Positions 62,097 to 64,000 of a stretch of 64,000 nt of DNA are shown piece after piece. The notes beneath the pieces were generated by a model. It was not told the origin of the DNA. It worked only from the letters and a program-made list of their open reading frames with translations, and searched no databases. The position numbers were made by a program, and so were the translations under genes. Positions within the stretch are counted from its first letter, which is position 1; every line of letters starts with the position of its first letter. This DNA comes from Pontibacter lucknowensis (lineage in GTDB: Bacteria; Bacteroidota; Bacteroidia; Cytophagales; Hymenobacteraceae), in assembly GCF_900156415.1 (NCBI RefSeq), contig NZ_FTNM01000002.1:62001-126000 (forward strand), read 5' to 3'.

Positions 62097-63425
62097 ATGG
62101 AATATCAAGTAAAACCAGCCGAAGGGCGCTTGGGTATCCTGCTTCCGGGACTGGGAGCAGTTGCCACCACATTTATTGCAGGAGTAGAGGCGATCAGAAA
62201 AGGTTTCTCGCAGCCTGTAGGTTCACTTTCTCAGATGGGCAACATCCGCCTGGGTAAGCGTACAGATAACCGCAACCCGCTGATCAAGGACTTTGTGCCA
62301 CTGGCAAACCTGAACGACATCGTTTTTGGTGGCTGGGACGTGTATGAAGACAACGTATTCGAGGCTGCCGCAAACGCGAAAGTGCTGGAGCCGATGCTGC
62401 TGCACTCGATCAAGCCGGAGCTGGAGGCCATCAAGCCAATGAAAGCGGTGTTTGACAAGGCCTATGCCAAAAACCTGGACGGCACGCACGTGAAAGAGGC
62501 CGCAACTAAGTATGAGCTGGCCGAAGCGCTGATGGAAGACATGCGCACTTTCAAAGAAGAGAACGGCTGCGACCGCCTGGTAATCGTATGGTGCGGCTCT
62601 ACGGAGGTATACACCGAAGTGAGCGATGTGCACCAGACTGTGGCGGCTTTTGAAGAAGGCCTGCGCAACAACGACCCGCGCATTGCGCCAAGCATGATCT
62701 ACGCTTATGCGGCGATTAAAATGGGGGTGCCTTATGCAAACGGTGCCCCTAACCTGACAGTAGACATTCCGGCGCTTGTTGAGCTGGCAAAAGAAAAAGG
62801 CGTGGCCATCTCCGGCAAAGACTTCAAAACAGGTCAGACGCTGATGAAAACCATCGTGGCTCCTGGTCTGCAAGCCAGAGCGCTGGGTATCAACGGCTGG
62901 TTCTCTTCTAACATCCTGGGTAACCGCGACGGCCTGGTGCTGGACGATCCGGATAACTTCAAAACAAAAGAAGTATCGAAGCTAGGCGTGCTGGAAGACA
63001 TTCTGCACCCGGAGGACAACCCGGAGCTGTACGGCGACCTGTACCACAAAGTACGCATCAACTATTACCCTCCTCACGGCGACAACAAAGAGAGCTGGGA
63101 CAACATCGACATCTTTGGCTGGCTGGGTTACAAGATGCAGATCAAGATCAACTTCCTGTGCCGCGACTCGATTCTGGCTGCACCTATCGTGCTGGATCTG
63201 GCCCTGTTCACCGACCTGGCGCAGCGCTCAGGTATGAGTGGCATACAGGAGTGGCTGTCGTTCTACTACAAGTCGCCGCAGACAGCGGAAGGCCTGCGTC
63301 CGGAGCATGACATCTTCAAGCAACTCATCAAGCTGCAGAATACCCTGCGCCACATCATGGGCGAAGACCTGATCACGCACCTGGGGCTGGACTACTACGA
63401 AGACATGGTAGAAGAGTCGCTGTAA
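62097..63425 (+). CDS. ino1: myo-Inositol-1-phosphate synthase
   Basis: The 442-residue enzyme (ATG at 62097; a GTG at 62088 would add three residues) turns glucose-6-phosphate into inositol-1-phosphate with NAD. It starts with the NAD loop LLPGLGAVATTF, then LVIVWCGSTEVYTEV, PYANGAPNLTVDIPALVELAKEKG, GKDFKTGQT and NILGNRDGLVLDDPDNFKTKE, all as in the family. The catalytic Lys residues are in the GQTLMKTI and later IRINYYPPHGD regions. It would feed an inositol head group to ceramide or phosphatidyl lipids, as known for gut Bacteroides inositol lipids. The following gene is 9 bases away. Confidence 0.94.
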   Translation: MEYQVKPAEGRLGILLPGLGAVATTFIAGVEAIRKGFSQPVGSLSQMGNIRLGKRTDNRNPLIKDFVPLANLNDIVFGGWDVYEDNVFEAAANAKVLEPMLLHSIKPELEAIKPMKAVFDKAYAKNLDGTHVKEAATKYELAEALMEDMRTFKEENGCDRLVIVWCGSTEVYTEVSDVHQTVAAFEEGLRNNDPRIAPSMIYAYAAIKMGVPYANGAPNLTVDIPALVELAKEKGVAISGKDFKTGQTLMKTIVAPGLQARALGINGWFSSNILGNRDGLVLDDPDNFKTKEVSKLGVLEDILHPEDNPELYGDLYHKVRINYYPPHGDNKESWDNIDIFGWLGYKMQIKINFLCRDSILAAPIVLDLALFTDLAQRSGMSGIQEWLSFYYKSPQTAEGLRPEHDIFKQLIKLQNTLRHIMGEDLITHLGLDYYEDMVEESL

Positions 63426-63434
63426 GCTGAATAT

Positions 63435-63896
63435 ATGCTGAAATTACACAAATTGGTTTCCACCAGCCTGGGCATCGGCTACATAGGCAAGGGGGGCGGT
63501 ACAGTAGCTGCTGTGGCGGTCTGCCTGTGCCTGTATGCGCTGCCGCAGGCAGGTGGGAGCCAGCTTGTTATCTGGCTTCCTGTCATCACCCTGCTGCTCA
63601 CGGTGCTGGGCGTTTGGTCGGCCAACGAAGTGGAGCCGCACTGGGGCAAAGATGATAAGAAAGTAGTGATAGACGAAGTGGCGGGCATGCTGATCACCAT
63701 GCTGTTTATACCTGTGTCGCTCAGCACCCTGCTGGCCGGACTGGTGCTGTTTCGCTTCTTCGATATTGTGAAGCCGCTTTATATCCGAAAGCTGGAGAAA
63801 GTGAGGGGAGGACTGGGCGTGATGCTGGACGACGTAGTGGCGGGTGTTTACGCAAATATTGTTTTACAAATATTGCTTTACCTGAAGCTATTCTAA
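63435..63896 (+). CDS. pgpA: PgpA-like phosphatase, probably acting on phosphatidylinositol phosphate
   Basis: The 153-residue membrane protein matches phosphatidylglycerophosphatase A: GIGYIGKGGGTVAAVAV at the start, EVEPHWGKDDKKVVIDEVAGMLITM with the acidic active site, and FRFFDIVKPLYIRKLEKVRGGLGVMLDDVVAGVYANI. PgpA removes phosphate from phosphatidylglycerol phosphate. In inositol-lipid clusters of Bacteroides a PgpA-like protein is thought to act on phosphatidylinositol phosphate, and this gene lies just downstream of ino1. Both functions remain possible. Confidence 0.9.
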   Translation: MLKLHKLVSTSLGIGYIGKGGGTVAAVAVCLCLYALPQAGGSQLVIWLPVITLLLTVLGVWSANEVEPHWGKDDKKVVIDEVAGMLITMLFIPVSLSTLLAGLVLFRFFDIVKPLYIRKLEKVRGGLGVMLDDVVAGVYANIVLQILLYLKLF

Positions 63897-64000
63897 ATGT
63901 TTACCTTTCTGAAGGCGCAGGCTGCTTCTCTGGTAGCTTCCGCTGTCGACTTTCTGGTCACGGTGCTGGTTGTGGAACTGCTCGGCATTTGGTATGTGGC
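63897..64000 (+). CDS. Start of a GtrA-like membrane protein, cut by window end
   Basis: The ATG at 63897 follows the pgpA stop directly. The 34 residues available, MFTFLKAQAASLVASAVDFL then VTVLVVELLGIWYV, fit the first helix of GtrA-family proteins, which flip or modify lipid-linked sugars. The Asp-Phe-Leu at the helix is characteristic. The 3' part is outside the window. Confidence 0.65.
   Translation, partial: MFTFLKAQAASLVASAVDFLVTVLVVELLGIWYV

Overview
The window reads as a piece of a Bacteroidota chromosome, most likely a Cytophagales/Hymenobacteraceae relative such as Pontibacter. This rests on gene families (SusD-free but typical Bacteroidota lipoproteins, DUF3616, DUF6152/DUF6644 pair, DUF983, sphingolipid genes), on promoter-like boxes of the TTG-N19-TAnnTTTG type with few strong Shine-Dalgarno sites, and on an extremely frequent 7-mer AGGTATA/TATACCT, a habit I associate with this group. 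The species call is inference. Most of the window is GC-rich, densely coded chromosome without tRNA, rRNA, CRISPR or prophage.

Layout. 1-12.3 kb: housekeeping and surface genes (lipoproteins, an MsbA-like ABC exporter, a penicillin/AHL-acylase lipoprotein, a PAS histidine kinase, a proline iminopeptidase, an ArsR-SRPBCC pair, truA). 12.3-24.7 kb is the accessory part: a trehalase, a 1327-residue Type IIG-like restriction-methylase that carries an in-frame palindromic repeat and an AT-rich specificity region, then a very AT-rich three-gene block (a two-helix channel-like membrane protein, a membrane histidine kinase and a stand-alone receiver), then AraC/serine hydrolase and a cytochrome c, with two decayed copies of the 5' end of hrpB lying in front of the intact hrpB at 24.7 kb. 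This suggests repeated insertion events at the start of hrpB.

27-46.3 kb: an alanine symporter followed by a large molybdenum region. It holds a PaoABC-like three-subunit hydroxylase, a two-subunit IorAB-like TAT-exported hydroxylase, XdhC and MocA for cofactor tailoring, and nearly the whole cofactor pathway (moaA, moeA, moaC, a mobB-mobA fusion, moeB-rhodanese, moaE, moaD). A REP-associated tyrosine transposase sits in this region, and about 120-bp palindromic repeats (four full copies, two half copies) lie just behind stop codons from 27 to 46 kb.

46.3-57.9 kb: acyl-CoA ligase, a metallo-beta-lactamase-fold lipoprotein, a short-chain dehydrogenase, a hexapeptide acetyltransferase, a triple-PAS histidine kinase, pirin, AraC and DUF983. 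57.9-64 kb: a TetR regulator followed by a polycistronic lipid cluster: serine palmitoyltransferase, a GNAT-like acyltransferase (candidate bacterial ceramide synthase), an NAD-dependent epimerase-like reductase (candidate ceramide reductase), myo-inositol-1-phosphate synthase, a PgpA-like phosphatase and the start of a GtrA-like gene cut by the window end. Together these can supply the steps from serine and acyl-CoA to ceramide and from glucose-6-phosphate to inositol lipid head groups.

The best candidates for something undescribed are the AT-rich channel/kinase/receiver module next to the restriction enzyme, the REP/transposase family, the hrpB 5'-end scars, and the HIP-like AGGTATA word that also forms the centre of two perfect terminator palindromes.
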